Positions 38,886-50,770 of a DNA stretch of 64,000 bases are shown here, piece by piece. Both the position numbers and the translations under genes were made by a program. A model generated the notes under the pieces. The model worked only from the letters and a program-made list of their open reading frames with translations. It had not been told where the DNA came from and ran no database searches. This DNA comes from an uncultured beta proteobacterium (GTDB taxonomy: Bacteria > Pseudomonadota > Gammaproteobacteria > Burkholderiales > Burkholderiaceae_C), in the NCBI GenBank assembly GCA_903876735.1, contig CAIRAW010000014.1:62001-126000 (forward strand). The letters are read 5' to 3'. How positions within the stretch are numbered: position 1 is the first letter of the stretch; each line of letters begins with the position of its first letter.

Positions 38886-39533
38886 ATGTCAGCACACTCC
38901 CTGTCGCCGCGCGCACTATATGAAGAGGTTGCCGAACTTCTGCGCCAACGCATTTTCCTGCGCGAACTCGAACCCGGCGGCTGGATTGACGAACTGAAAA
39001 TTGCCGAAGCCTACGGCATCAGTCGCACGCCACTGCGCGAAGCGCTCAAGGTGCTGGCCGCCGAAGGTCTGGTCACCATGAAGGTGCGCCGCGGCGCTTA
39101 TGTGACCGAAGTGTCGGAGCGCGACCTGACCGACGTCTACCACCTGCTGGGCCTGCTGGAGTCAGACGCCGCCAGTGTGGTGGCCAGCACGGCAACGGCG
39201 ACCCAGATCGAAACCCTGCAGGCCGTGCACCAGGAACTGGAAAACTGCGCCAACCCCGAGACACAGGACCGGGAAGGATTTTTCAAGGTCAACGAACGCT
39301 TTCATACGCTGCTGCTGGAGATTGCCAACAACCGCTGGCGTGATCAGATGGTGGCCGATCTGCGCAAAGTCATGAAGCTCAACCGCCACAACTCGCTGCT
39401 CAAGAGCGGCCGCATTGAAGAATCACTGAATGAGCACCGGGCCCTGATGGCCGCCATCGCATCCCGGGATTCAGCGCTTGCCATGCAGCGGATGCAGGAG
39501 CACTTCAGAAACGGGCTTGAAGCGGCCAACTGA
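38886..39533 (+). CDS. GntR-family (FadR/FCD subfamily) transcriptional regulator
   Basis: 215 residues. The N-terminal winged helix is typical (GGWIDELKIAEAYGISRTPLREALKVLAAEGLV). The C-terminal FCD helical bundle follows, with metal/ligand positions in DLTDVYHLLGLLESDAA, FHTLLLEIANN and EHRALMAAI. It is divergently placed 153 bp from mutA, so it is likely a propionyl- or methylmalonyl-CoA pathway repressor that is also autoregulated. The effector is unknown. Confidence 0.9.
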   Translation: MSAHSLSPRALYEEVAELLRQRIFLRELEPGGWIDELKIAEAYGISRTPLREALKVLAAEGLVTMKVRRGAYVTEVSERDLTDVYHLLGLLESDAASVVASTATATQIETLQAVHQELENCANPETQDREGFFKVNERFHTLLLEIANNRWRDQMVADLRKVMKLNRHNSLLKSGRIEESLNEHRALMAAIASRDSALAMQRMQEHFRNGLEAAN

Positions 39534-39541
39534 GCCGTGCT

Positions 39542-40805
<1,264 letters not shown>

Positions 40806-40819
<14 letters not shown>

Positions 40820-41339
40820 CTTTGATATTGACCCCCGCAGGAATCAACCCGGGTGCATAAGCGTAGCCGGAAAAATTGCGCATGCGCCCACTAGAGCGCA
40901 GCACCAGCGTGTCACGCAGCACGCTGGCCGGAGAACCCCGTTTGCCGAGCGCACGCGCCTGATCGGTTTCGGTCTTGAAGGTATCGAAATAGTTGCCCAG
41001 CAGTGCACTCAGGTCGGGCAGTACCGGCCCGCGCCAGACCACCGCAAACACGACCCCCGAAGCGCTGGCGTACTCGAGAACGCTGGTACCGGTTTCCAGC
41101 ACGGTCTCGTGCACCGTGTACAGATCGGAGCGCGGCGCTGACGCAGCCGCCAGGCGTCGGGCGCCCGGAACGGAACTTGCCGTCGCCAAAACCGGCGCCG
41201 CTGAAGGCGCTTGCCCGAGCGCTGCGAACGCCGCATCGGCGCATCCGCCCAACGCCAAGGCAAGCAACAGGGCGCGAACGCCACCCAGTCGCAAAGATCC
41301 CCGCTGCTTTATCAGGTATGTCAACGCTTTATCTCGCAT
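40806..41339 (-). CDS. DUF2844 exported protein
   Basis: 177 residues. The N-terminus has a positively charged start and a hydrophobic stretch (GGVRALLLALALGGCADAAFA), which could be cut by signal peptidase I after AFA or lipidated at the Cys. The mature part contains YTVHETVLETGTSVLEYASASGVVFAVVWRGPVLPDL, typical of the DUF2844 family, which commonly neighbours DUF3443 in Burkholderiales. Its 14-bp overlap with the DUF3443 gene suggests translational coupling and a shared envelope function. No catalytic motif is visible. Confidence 0.75.
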
Positions 41340-41420
41340 CGGCCAAGTGTAGTCAAACTGTGCTTGCCCGCGCAGCGCTGCGGGGCAAAAGGGACTGCTG
41401 GATGAACTGAACTACCAAAT

Positions 41421-41497
41421 TGGTCTGCCCGGAGGGGATCGAACCCCCGACCCACAGCTTAGAAGGCTGTTGCTCTATCCAACTGAGCTACGGGCAG
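41421..41497 (-). tRNA. tRNA-Arg (anticodon TCT)
   Basis: A 77-base cloverleaf on the minus strand: acceptor CTGCCCG/CGGGCAG, D arm GCTC/GAGC, anticodon arm ACAGC-CTTCTAA-GCTGT with anticodon TCT, T arm GGGGG-TTCGATC-CCCTC, discriminator A and encoded CCA. It reads AGA/AGG arginine codons, rare in this genome. The C1-G72 end pair is less common than G1-C72. Confidence 0.96.
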
Positions 41498-41654
41498 GTG
41501 CTTGAACTCAGGCCTGCTTGCCCTGGTTTCTTTGTGTTTGTGCGCAAGCTTGCAGAGGTTTGAAGCCTGCAGTGAATGCTTTCCCAAGTATAAGCGGCTG
41601 CTTTGTGCATACCGGTGGCGATAATGCACATCATCATTGACAGCAAAGTGCGCC

Positions 41655-42038
41655 ATGGCCTTATTCACCAAAATTGTTCTGTTCACCGACACCGATGGTC
41701 GCGCCCGCTTCCGCGAGGAAACGCTTGCCCTGGAGCAAGGTTCCCCGCAGGCGCGCTTGTCCGAGCTGTTTGCGTCGGGCGGTTATCAATTGCGGACCAG
41801 CCCGGTCGGTTTTCGCAGCCAATTCCATTGTTCCGGTTACACGCAGTGGGTATTCATTCTGCAGGGGCAAATGGAGATTGGCATCCAGGACGGTGTGTCG
41901 CGCATCTTCAAGCCAGGCGATCATTTCTATTCGGCCGATCTTCTGCCCGAAGGGCAGCCCTTTGACCCGGCGCTGCATGGGCATTGGAGCCGCCAGTTAG
42001 GCCCTGACCCCCTCATCACCTTGTTTGTGCGCGCTTGA
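41655..42038 (+). CDS. Cupin-domain protein
   Basis: 127 residues from MALFTKIVLFTDTDGRARF. A single small beta-barrel with cupin-like segments: SQFHCSGYTQWVFILQGQMEIGIQDG (motif 1, only one His retained) and FKPGDHFYSADLLPEG (motif 2, PGDH). Conserved metal ligands are incomplete, so catalysis is uncertain; it may bind a small molecule. The gene is 157 bp from tRNA-Arg and 50 bp ahead of the VOC protein gene on the same strand. Confidence 0.7.
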   Translation: MALFTKIVLFTDTDGRARFREETLALEQGSPQARLSELFASGGYQLRTSPVGFRSQFHCSGYTQWVFILQGQMEIGIQDGVSRIFKPGDHFYSADLLPEGQPFDPALHGHWSRQLGPDPLITLFVRA

Positions 42039-42088
42039 GCGCATGCTGCGCAGCAGATGCGTAGCTGGCGGGATGTTATGGTCAGTGC

Positions 42089-42796
42089 ATGAAAACACAA
42101 ATTGATCATCTGGTTGTCGTGGCAAAAACACTCGAGCTTGGCGTGCAGTGGTGCGAAGCCACAATGGGCATCACGCCCGGGCCGGGCGGCGAACATGCGC
42201 AGTACGGCACCCACAACCGCTTGTTCAAGGTCGCCACGCCAGCCAACCCGCTGGCCTATCTGGAAATCATTGCCATCAATTCAGCGGCAGCGCGACCCGC
42301 CAACGCGCCCTCGAAGCGCTGGTTCGACATGGACGATGCGCTACTGCAGGCGACCGTCGCCAACGAACCGCGGCTGGTTCACTTTGTTGCCAACACGGAT
42401 AGTATTCAGGCGGCCCGGATCGCTTTGAAAGCGCAAGGCATTGATCGCGGACCCGCCGTGCACGCCAGCCGTCATTCACGCCGCGGCTTGTTGCAATGGC
42501 AAATAACCGTGCGTGACGATGGGCAGCGACTGTTCAATGGCGCGCTGCCAAGTCTGATTCAATGGGGCAAGCCGGATGAAGCCGAGGCGCTGCGCCTGCA
42601 CCCGCGCAACAGTCTGCCGCGCTCTGGCGTCACACTGCAGAGCATTGCCGTCACCCATCCGACAGCGGACAAGTTGCTGGCAGCCTACGCCGCCATCGGG
42701 CTCACCGGCATTGCCGTTGAAACCGGCGCTGCCAATCTGACGGCGACGCTGCACACACCCAAAGGTGTCATCAAACTGGAAAGTCTAGGGATTTAG
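42089..42796 (+). CDS. Glyoxalase-like VOC superfamily protein
   Basis: 235 residues. It opens with IDHLVVVAKTLELGVQWCEATMGITPGPGGEHAQYGTHN, which matches the Glyoxalase_3-like domain. The first half (residues 1-130) and the second half (about 180-235, LQSIAVTHPTADKLLAAY) look like two VOC repeats. The substrate and activity are unknown. It may be co-transcribed with the cupin gene. Confidence 0.75.
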   Translation: MKTQIDHLVVVAKTLELGVQWCEATMGITPGPGGEHAQYGTHNRLFKVATPANPLAYLEIIAINSAAARPANAPSKRWFDMDDALLQATVANEPRLVHFVANTDSIQAARIALKAQGIDRGPAVHASRHSRRGLLQWQITVRDDGQRLFNGALPSLIQWGKPDEAEALRLHPRNSLPRSGVTLQSIAVTHPTADKLLAAYAAIGLTGIAVETGAANLTATLHTPKGVIKLESLGI

Positions 42797-42834
42797 AGAA
42801 GAATCAACCCCTACCGGGCTGGCTCAAAAAGATA

Positions 42835-42911
<77 letters not shown>

Positions 42912-42996
42912 ACATGCGTGTATTGTAACGGGTGAGAGAAGCGTTCCCTCTGGAAAACCCGACTTTTCAGCCCGAATCATCGGATACAGTCTGAAC

Positions 42997-43761
42997 ATGC
43001 CAGCACCAACGCCACCGCTCACATGGCTTGCGCCGGGTCAGGATTTTCCGCCGGTCAATCAGGCTTGGGATGAAAACTCCGCCGCGCCGGGCTTGCTCGC
43101 TGCGGGGGGCACGCTGGATGTCGATAGTTTGCACAAGGCCTATGGCCAAGGAATCTTTCCCTGGTACAGCAAAGAACAACCGATCCTGTGGTGGAGCCCG
43201 AGCCCGAGAATGGTGCTCGACGTTTCCGAATTCCGACTGCATCCCTCATTTCGCAAGACACTTGTTCGGTTACAAAGAACCAGCGGCTGCGAAATCCGCA
43301 TGGATTGCGCCTTCGAACAGGTGATACAGGCCTGCGCCAGCAGTCCACGCAACGGACAAGCCGGAACCTGGATCCTGCCGGACATGATCACGGCCTACTG
43401 CGCCTTGCACCGGGCTGGCTTCGCGCACAGCGTCGAAACCTGGGTCAACGGGCGGCTCGCTGGAGGCCTGTACTGCGTGGCAATGGGTCAATTCGTGTTC
43501 GGCGAATCCATGTTCAGCCACGCAAGCGACGCCTCTAAAGTTGCCCTCGCAGCGCTGGTTGGTTTTTGTCGCCAGCATGGAATGGCGCACATCGATTGCC
43601 AGCAGAACACGCGTCATCTGGCCTCGCTGGGTGCGCGTGAAATCTCGCGTGAACTGTTCCTCACCCATGTGAGCCGAGGCATTGCAAAGCCCGCTCCTGC
43701 GTGGCATTTTGAACCCCGCGATTGGCATCAGGTCGTGCCGGAAACGGGAGCCCGTCGGTGA
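42997..43761 (+). CDS. aat: Leucyl/phenylalanyl-tRNA-protein transferase
   Basis: 254 residues. Family motifs: [37 protein letters not shown] at the N-terminus and [21 protein letters not shown], with [16 protein letters not shown] near the C-terminus. It adds Leu or Phe from tRNA to N-terminal Lys/Arg, creating ClpS/ClpAP degrons. It overlaps the next gene, a second N-degron transferase, by GTGA. Confidence 0.96.
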   Translation: MPAPTPPLTWLAPGQDFPPVNQAWDENSAAPGLLAAGGTLDVDSLHKAYGQGIFPWYSKEQPILWWSPSPRMVLDVSEFRLHPSFRKTLVRLQRTSGCEIRMDCAFEQVIQACASSPRNGQAGTWILPDMITAYCALHRAGFAHSVETWVNGRLAGGLYCVAMGQFVFGESMFSHASDASKVALAALVGFCRQHGMAHIDCQQNTRHLASLGAREISRELFLTHVSRGIAKPAPAWHFEPRDWHQVVPETGARR

Positions 43762-44504
43762 CAAACCTCAACGATCTGCCACTGCAGACGCTCCAGTTTT
43801 ATGCCACGGCGACCTATGCCTGCAGTTATCTGCCAGACCAACAGGCCAGATCAGAGGTGGCCACACCCAGCCATCTGATCAACACCCACACCTATTCCGA
43901 ACTGGTCAACCGGGGTTTCCGGCGCAGCGGTTTGTTCACATACCGACCCCATTGCGATGCTTGCCGAGCCTGCGTGCCGATACGGATTCCGGTCAATTCA
44001 TTTCAGCCTGACAGGAGTCAGCGGCGCGCCTGGCTGCGCCATGCGGATCTGCAGACCCGGGTTCTGGAACTCCGCTTTGAGCAGGAGCACTACGAGCTTT
44101 ACCAGCGCTACCAGATCAGCCGCCATACCGGAGGCGGAATGGACCAGGACAGCGTCGAGCAGTACCAGCAATTCCTGCTGCAAAGCCGCATTAATTCGCG
44201 CCTGGTCGAGTTTCGGGAATCTCGCCCCGACGGCACACCCGGCCGACTCCAAATGGTATCGATCATCGACCTGCTCGACGATGGCCTGTCGTCGGTTTAC
44301 ACCTTTTACGAAACCCAGCAGAACAGCGACAGCTTCGGCACCTACAACATCCTCTGGCAGATTGCGGAGGCAAGAACCCTGGGGCTTTCCCATGTCTACC
44401 TGGGCTATTGGGTCAAGGAAAGTCAAAAGATGAATTACAAGGCCAGATTTATGCCCGCCGAGTTCCTGATGGCAGGGCAATGGGTGCTCAATAGGCATCT
44501 TTAA
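43758..44504 (+). CDS. bpt: Aspartate/glutamate leucyltransferase (ATE/Bpt family)
   Basis: 248 residues starting at GTG 43758, which overlaps the aat TGA; GGGAG lies upstream. The track start is 12 codons inside aat. The N-terminal Cys motif ([27 protein letters not shown]) and C-terminal [18 protein letters not shown] define the arginyltransferase-like family, whose bacterial members transfer Leu to N-terminal Asp/Glu. With Aat it completes the bacterial N-degron input, and the coupling suggests coordinated expression. Confidence 0.94.
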   Translation: MTNLNDLPLQTLQFYATATYACSYLPDQQARSEVATPSHLINTHTYSELVNRGFRRSGLFTYRPHCDACRACVPIRIPVNSFQPDRSQRRAWLRHADLQTRVLELRFEQEHYELYQRYQISRHTGGGMDQDSVEQYQQFLLQSRINSRLVEFRESRPDGTPGRLQMVSIIDLLDDGLSSVYTFYETQQNSDSFGTYNILWQIAEARTLGLSHVYLGYWVKESQKMNYKARFMPAEFLMAGQWVLNRHL

Positions 44505-44569
44505 TGATCTCAGCAACCGATTAGACATTTCACCAGATAAAATAGTGACAACACCGTTCAGGATTAGCC

Positions 44570-45358
44570 ATGCGCAAGACAGATTCCAGTATTCCAACGA
44601 CCCCAACCGTCCAGGTCATTGAGCGCATGTTTACCCTGATGGACGTTCTGGCCTCGAAAGAGGAGGCAATTTCCCTGAAAGAAATCAGCGAAAAATCGGG
44701 GCTGCACCTGTCCACAACCCACCGCTTGCTCAATGATCTGGCAATCGGCCGCTTTGTCGATCATCCGCAACCAGGCAGTTATCGGCTCGGCATGCGCCTG
44801 CTGGAACTGGGCAATCTGGTCAAAAGTCGTCTCAACGTGCGCGATGCCGCGCTTCTGCCGATGCGGGAACTGCACAAATTGATCCAGCAGCCCGTCAACC
44901 TGAGCGTGCGCCAGGGCGATGAAATCGTGTACGTGGAGCGCGCCTACAGCGAACGCTCTGGCATGCAGGTCGTGCGGGCCATTGGCGGCCGCGCCCCGTT
45001 GCACCTCACATCAGTGGGCAAGCTGTTTCTGGCTGCGGATGACCCACAACGGGTCCGCGCCTATGCCACCCGTACCGGCTTGAGCGGCCATACCAAAAAC
45101 AGCCTGACCCAGTTGGTGGCTCTTGAGCGTGAGCTCTCGAAGGTTCGCCAGTATGGCAACGCACACGACAACGAAGAACTGGAACTGGGCGTGCGCTGCA
45201 TGGCGGCCGGAATTTATGACGATCAGGGCACCTTGGTGGCTGGTTTGTCGATTTCGGCCCCGAGCGAACGCCTGGAGGACGCCTGGCTGCCAAAACTGCA
45301 GGCTACCGCGCGAGAAATCTCAACGACTTTGGGCTACCGCCCAGACACCACCCGCTGA
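44570..45358 (+). CDS. IclR-family transcriptional regulator
   Basis: 262 residues. The N-terminal winged helix is TVQVIERMFTLMDVLASKEEAISLKEISEKSGLHLSTTHRLLNDL. The C-terminal effector domain includes HLTSVGKLFLAADDP and EELELGVRCMAAGIYDDQG. IclR proteins sense small organic acids or aromatics. The gene is monocistronic, 65 bp after bpt and convergent with pbpG (13 bp apart). No divergent catabolic operon is adjacent, so the target is unknown. Confidence 0.93.
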   Translation: MRKTDSSIPTTPTVQVIERMFTLMDVLASKEEAISLKEISEKSGLHLSTTHRLLNDLAIGRFVDHPQPGSYRLGMRLLELGNLVKSRLNVRDAALLPMRELHKLIQQPVNLSVRQGDEIVYVERAYSERSGMQVVRAIGGRAPLHLTSVGKLFLAADDPQRVRAYATRTGLSGHTKNSLTQLVALERELSKVRQYGNAHDNEELELGVRCMAAGIYDDQGTLVAGLSISAPSERLEDAWLPKLQATAREISTTLGYRPDTTR

Positions 45359-45371
45359 CGGCAAGTCGGCT

Positions 45372-46448
45372 TCAACCCTTGGTGCTGAAGACCTGACCCG
45401 CAGCCGCGCCTGCCAAAGGCACGGCGTCGGCGATCGTCGTCGGTTTGGACTCGACCCAGCGGCGAACGCGCTCGGCATCGCCTATGCGGCTGAGTTTGCC
45501 GGCCGAGTCGAGAAACACCATGATGATCTTGCGGCCGGCAACTTTGGCCTGCATCACCAGACACTGACCGGCTTCAGAGATGTAGCCAGTCTTCTGCAAG
45601 CCGATATCCCAGGACGGGTTCTTCACCAGACGGTTGGTGTTGTTGTATTGAAGCGTTCGCTTTCCAACTGCCACCTGGTGACCGGGCGAAGTCGACAACT
45701 CACGCAAGGTTGCATCGCCATACGCAAAGTTAACCAGTTTGGCCAGATCACGCGCACTCGATTGATTCTTGCTGGAAAGCCCGGTGGGTTCCTCGTAATG
45801 CGTATCCTGCATGCCGATCCCGCGCGCCTTGGCGTTCATCAAGCCAACGAAAACCGGCAGGCCACCCGGGTAACTGCGGCCAAGGGCATGCGCCGCCCGG
45901 TTTTCACTGGACATCAATGCCAGATGCAGCAATTCCCCACGGCTCAATTGCGTCCCAACCCGCAAGCGCGAGGTACTGCCCTTTTCGGTGTCCACATCAG
46001 CTTGAGAAATCGTGATGATCTCATCCATGGGCAAGCGGGCCTCGCTGAGAACCAGACCGGTCATCAGCTTTGTCAAGGAAGCAATCGGAAGAATGGCCTT
46101 GTCGTTCTTGCTGTACAAAACCTCGCTTGTATCCTGATCAATCACCAGCGCCACGCTGGACTTCAAGGCCAGTGAATCGCGACCACCGTGCAAGCCAGCG
46201 ATCTGTCCATAAGAAGCCCGCAGCGGAACAACATCGGCAGCGATGACGGCCTTGCGCTTTGCAGCAACAAATTTTTTGTGGACTCTGACTTTGGCGACGC
46301 TGCTCTTGGATGACTTGACATGCGAGCGCTTGCTGTGGGCTGTTTCGGCTTGAACCGAGGACGTGAGGACGGCAAAAGCCGTCAAACCGAAGAGAAAGAT
46401 CGCCTTGCGAAAAATACTTCCGAACACTGACTGACGAAAGCACAACAT
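45372..46448 (-). CDS. pbpG: D-alanyl-D-alanine endopeptidase (PBP7 type)
   Basis: 358 residues. A signal peptide (FRKAIFLFGLTAFAVLTSSVQA) precedes a basic linker and a peptidase S11 domain with SxxK (IASLTKLM), SxN (MSSENRAAH) and KTG (LQKTGYISEAG). It should hydrolyse cross-links in periplasmic peptidoglycan. There is no PBP5-type C-terminal amphipathic anchor. GGAGAAA lies just upstream of the ATG. The basic stretch (residues 40-70, KSSKSSVAKVRVHKKFVAAKRK) is unusually long. Confidence 0.92.
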   Translation of the reverse strand: MLCFRQSVFGSIFRKAIFLFGLTAFAVLTSSVQAETAHSKRSHVKSSKSSVAKVRVHKKFVAAKRKAVIAADVVPLRASYGQIAGLHGGRDSLALKSSVALVIDQDTSEVLYSKNDKAILPIASLTKLMTGLVLSEARLPMDEIITISQADVDTEKGSTSRLRVGTQLSRGELLHLALMSSENRAAHALGRSYPGGLPVFVGLMNAKARGIGMQDTHYEEPTGLSSKNQSSARDLAKLVNFAYGDATLRELSTSPGHQVAVGKRTLQYNNTNRLVKNPSWDIGLQKTGYISEAGQCLVMQAKVAGRKIIMVFLDSAGKLSRIGDAERVRRWVESKPTTIADAVPLAGAAAGQVFSTKG

Positions 46449-46491
46449 GCATCTTTCTCCTGATTAATTTCCCGAGTAGGGAAGTTTAAAC

Positions 46492-46530
46492 AGAAAAACC
46501 GCAAGATATCAAATACTTGCGGTTTTTTCT
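46492..46530 (-). terminator. Bidirectional intrinsic terminator after leuA
   Basis: AACCGCAAG pairs with CTTGCGGTT around a 10-base loop. Both flanks supply T-runs in their own direction (TTTTTC on minus, TTTTTTC on plus), so it can terminate either strand. It lies 30 bp past the leuA stop and upstream of pbpG. Confidence 0.9.
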
Positions 46531-46559
46531 TAATCCAGAACATACAAAAGGCACATTAG

Positions 46560-48098
46560 CTAGCCCTGTGCTGCCACCCGGTCTGCCTTGCTCTGCAATT
46601 TGTTCAGTGCACTGAGGTAGGCTTTGGCTGAGGCGACGATGATGTCGGGGTCAGCGCCGATGCCATTGACCACGCGTCCGCTGTTTTGCAGCCGCACGGT
46701 CACCTCACCCTGGCTTTCGGTCGAACCGCTGATGGCATTGACCGAATACAGCACCATCTCGGCACCACTGTTGACGTGCGCTTCGATCGCCTTTAGGGAA
46801 GCATCGACTGGCCCATTGCCGTCCGAACTGCTCTTCACTTCTTCACCATTCACGGTGAAAACAATGCTGGCAAACGGGTGCTCACCGGTTTCACTGCGCT
46901 GTGACAAGGAAACAAAGCGATATTGCTCGTGCTCATGCGTAACGCCTTCGTCACTGACCAGCGCCAGTATGTCTTCATCAAAAATCTCACTCTTGAGATC
47001 AGCCAGTTCCTTGAATCGGGTGAACGCGCTATTGATATCCGCTTCGCTTTCCATCTGGACGCCAAGTTCCTGCAAACGCTGCTTGAAGGCGTTTCGTCCA
47101 CTGAGTTTGCCCAGAACGATCTTGTTGTTGCTCCAGCCCACATCCTCGGCCCGCATGATCTCGTAGGTGTCGCGTGCCTTGAGCACACCGTCCTGATGGA
47201 TGCCCGAAGCGTGTGCAAAAGCATTGGCACCGACAACCGCCTTGTTCGGCTGCACCACAAAACCGGTAGTTTGGCTGACCATGCGGCTCGCAGCCAGGAT
47301 GTGTTTGGTGTCAATGCCCAGGTCCAGTCCGAAATAGTCGCGCCGGGTCTTCAGCGCCATGACAACTTCCTCCAGGCTGCAATTTCCAGCCCGCTCGCCC
47401 AAGCCGTTGATCGTGCATTCGATCTGACGCGCACCACCGATTTTGACGCCAGCCAAGGAATTGGCGACCGCCATGCCCAGGTCATTGTGGCAATGGACCG
47501 ACCAGATAGCCTTGTCTGAATTCGGGATACGTTCACGCAAATTCTTGATGAAATTGCCATAGAGCTCCGGCACGGCGTAACCCACCGTGTCAGGCACGTT
47601 GATGGTGGTTGCTCCCTCGGCAATCACGGCTTCGATCACACGGCACAGAAAATCAGGGTCGCTGCGGTAGCCGTCCTCCGGGCTGAACTCGACATCGGCA
47701 ACCAGATTGCGCGCAAAGCGCACTGCCAGTTTGGCCTGCTCAAACACCTCATCGGGCGACATGCGCAGTTTCTTCTCCATGTGCAAGGCCGAGGTCGCAA
47801 TGAAGGTGTGGATACGGGCGCTATTGGCGCCCTTGAGGGCCTCGGCAGCACGCGAAATATCCTTGTCATTGGCACGCGACAGAGAGCAAATCGTTGAATC
47901 CTTGATCGCGTTGGCGATCGTCTGCACGGCTTCAAAATCGCCATTGGAACTCGCGGCGAAACCGGCTTCGATGACGTCAACCTTGAGCCGCTCCAGTTGC
48001 CGGGCTATGCGCAGTTTCTCGTCCTTGTTCATCGACGCGCCGGGCGATTGCTCGCCATCGCGCAAAGTGGTATCAAAAATAATTACTTTGTCAGCCAT
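46560..48098 (-). CDS. leuA: 2-isopropylmalate synthase
   Basis: 512 residues from [20 protein letters not shown], with AGGAG seven bases upstream. The TIM-barrel has metal and substrate motifs ([32 protein letters not shown]). The C-terminal regulatory domain (about residues 385-512) provides leucine feedback. It condenses acetyl-CoA with 2-oxoisovalerate, the first step of leucine synthesis. A leucine-rich leader peptide and terminator precede it, so transcription is likely controlled by attenuation. It lies at the end of the ilvBNC-pssA-leuA run. Confidence 0.96.
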   Translation of the reverse strand: MADKVIIFDTTLRDGEQSPGASMNKDEKLRIARQLERLKVDVIEAGFAASSNGDFEAVQTIANAIKDSTICSLSRANDKDISRAAEALKGANSARIHTFIATSALHMEKKLRMSPDEVFEQAKLAVRFARNLVADVEFSPEDGYRSDPDFLCRVIEAVIAEGATTINVPDTVGYAVPELYGNFIKNLRERIPNSDKAIWSVHCHNDLGMAVANSLAGVKIGGARQIECTINGLGERAGNCSLEEVVMALKTRRDYFGLDLGIDTKHILAASRMVSQTTGFVVQPNKAVVGANAFAHASGIHQDGVLKARDTYEIMRAEDVGWSNNKIVLGKLSGRNAFKQRLQELGVQMESEADINSAFTRFKELADLKSEIFDEDILALVSDEGVTHEHEQYRFVSLSQRSETGEHPFASIVFTVNGEEVKSSSDGNGPVDASLKAIEAHVNSGAEMVLYSVNAISGSTESQGEVTVRLQNSGRVVNGIGADPDIIVASAKAYLSALNKLQSKADRVAAQG

Positions 48099-48149
48099 CC
48101 GGGTTCTCCTGTTGTCCTCAAAATCCGCAAGCAAAAAAGTCGTATCAAA

Positions 48150-48182
48150 CAAAAAGCCCGCTGCGGACGCATACGGGCTTTT
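48150..48182 (-). terminator. leuA attenuator terminator
   Basis: On the minus strand AAGCCCG pairs with CGGGCTT, with an inner GCG/CGC, followed by TTTTTG. It sits 20 bp after the leader-peptide stop and 51 bp before the leuA ATG. Its 5' arm (GCCCGT, 48178-48173) can instead pair with ACGGGC (48219-48214) within leader codons 13-15, forming an antiterminator. Confidence 0.75.
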
Positions 48183-48202
48183 GGTTTCGATAAGCGCGTG
48201 CG

Positions 48203-48256
48203 CTACCGTCTCCGCCCGTCCGGCGTTAGCAGTAGCGCTAGCAAAATCTGATTCAT
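48203..48256 (-). CDS. leuL: leu leader peptide (attenuation), too short for the ORF track
   Basis: A 17-codon frame on the minus strand reads [17 protein letters not shown] and ends at TAG. Five of its codons 5-10 are leucine codons (TTG CTA GCG CTA CTG CTA), three of them the rare CTA, a layout typical of leader peptides that sense charged tRNA-Leu. It is followed within 20 bp by a terminator and then leuA. Ribosome stalling at the Leu run would leave codons 13-15 free to pair with the terminator's 5' arm. I see no strong ribosome-binding site, only GAAG upstream. No protein function is expected beyond regulation. Confidence 0.75.
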   Translation of the reverse strand: MNQILLALLLTPDGRRR

Positions 48257-48283
48257 GACTTCAATGTACCACAAGTTTTCCAC

Positions 48284-49096
48284 TCACTTGTGCAACCCTC
48301 GCTCGTCCGGCTCATCGGTTGAAGTGCTGATGACACTGGTTTGAAGCCCCTTGGTTTTGCGCCAGCCGTAAATCACATAGCCACTCATGCCGTACACCAC
48401 AAAAAGGGCAAACAGCACTTTGGGCGGATCAATGTTGATGGCAGCAATCACGAGGGCTATCAGGACCAGCACGACAAAAGGCACACTCCTTTTAGACAAA
48501 TCCTTGAAACTGTAGAAGGGCACATTGGTCACCATGCTCAGTCCGGCATACAAGGCCAACACAAACATGGGCCAGGCAACGCTGGGCCCTTTGAGGCCGA
48601 GTTCAGTCACAACCCAAAGGAAACTGGCCACCAGTGCGGCGGCAGCCGGAGAGGGCAAGCCCTGGAAATAACGCTTGTCGACAATACCGGTGTTGACGTT
48701 GAAGCGAGCCAGGCGCAAAGCCGCGCAGGCGCAGTAAACGAAAGCCGCGATCCAGCCCCAACGGCCCAAGCCCTGCAGAGCCCAGACATAAGCGATGAGG
48801 GCGGGCGCAGCACCAAACGACACCATATCGGACAGCGAATCCATCTGCTCGCCAAAAGCGCTCTGGGTATTGGTCATGCGGGCGACACGGCCATCGAGAC
48901 TGTCGAGCACCATGGCCCAAAAAATTCCCATCGCAGCCAGATCAAAGTGGCCGTTGATGGCCATGACAACGGCATAAAACCCACCAAACAGCGCCGCCAG
49001 CGTAAACAGATTGGGCAGTATATAAATGCCCTTGCGGCGCTTTCTCACCACAACGGCTTCACCCTCCGGGATGTCCAAGTCATTTCCGTCATGCAT
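48284..49096 (-). CDS. pssA: CDP-diacylglycerol-serine O-phosphatidyltransferase
   Basis: 270 residues from MHDGNDLDIPEGEAVVVRKR, with GGAGG nine bases upstream; the track start is too early. The CDP-alcohol phosphotransferase motif is complete: LDGRVARMTNTQSAFGEQMDSLSD, with hydrophobic helices before and after it. It makes phosphatidylserine, precursor of phosphatidylethanolamine, in the inner membrane. Its place between ilvC and leuA recurs in Comamonadaceae, although it has no metabolic link to branched-chain amino acids. A hairpin separates it from ilvC. Confidence 0.95.
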   Translation of the reverse strand: MHDGNDLDIPEGEAVVVRKRRKGIYILPNLFTLAALFGGFYAVVMAINGHFDLAAMGIFWAMVLDSLDGRVARMTNTQSAFGEQMDSLSDMVSFGAAPALIAYVWALQGLGRWGWIAAFVYCACAALRLARFNVNTGIVDKRYFQGLPSPAAAALVASFLWVVTELGLKGPSVAWPMFVLALYAGLSMVTNVPFYSFKDLSKRSVPFVVLVLIALVIAAINIDPPKVLFALFVVYGMSGYVIYGWRKTKGLQTSVISTSTDEPDERGLHK

Positions 49097-49124
49097 ACAA
49101 TTCAGCCTCCAGCGCCCCATAGTA

Positions 49125-49150
49125 ACAAAGGCCACCGAAGTGGCCTTTGT
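49125..49150 (-). terminator. Hairpin with UUCG loop after ilvC
   Basis: On the minus strand ACAAAGGCCAC-TTCG-GTGGCCTTTGT is an 11-bp perfect stem capped by a stable TTCG tetraloop, 18 bp past the ilvC stop. Only a weak T-run follows (TTTGTTACT), so it may act as a partial terminator or mRNA stabiliser that sets pssA expression below ilvBNC. Confidence 0.7.
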
Positions 49151-49167
49151 CGCGACAGTCAAGCAGC

Positions 49168-50699
<1,532 letters not shown>

Positions 50700-50770
50700 G
50701 GGATTCCTCTTTTCGATGCCCTCCCCCTGCAGCGGTAACCACAGGGCTTGGCAGTCAATAGATTTACAAA

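Noticed and set aside
49125-49150. Hairpin after ilvC as a full terminator separating pssA-leuA
   Set aside because: The stem is strong but the T-run is poor, so partial read-through is more likely than complete termination.
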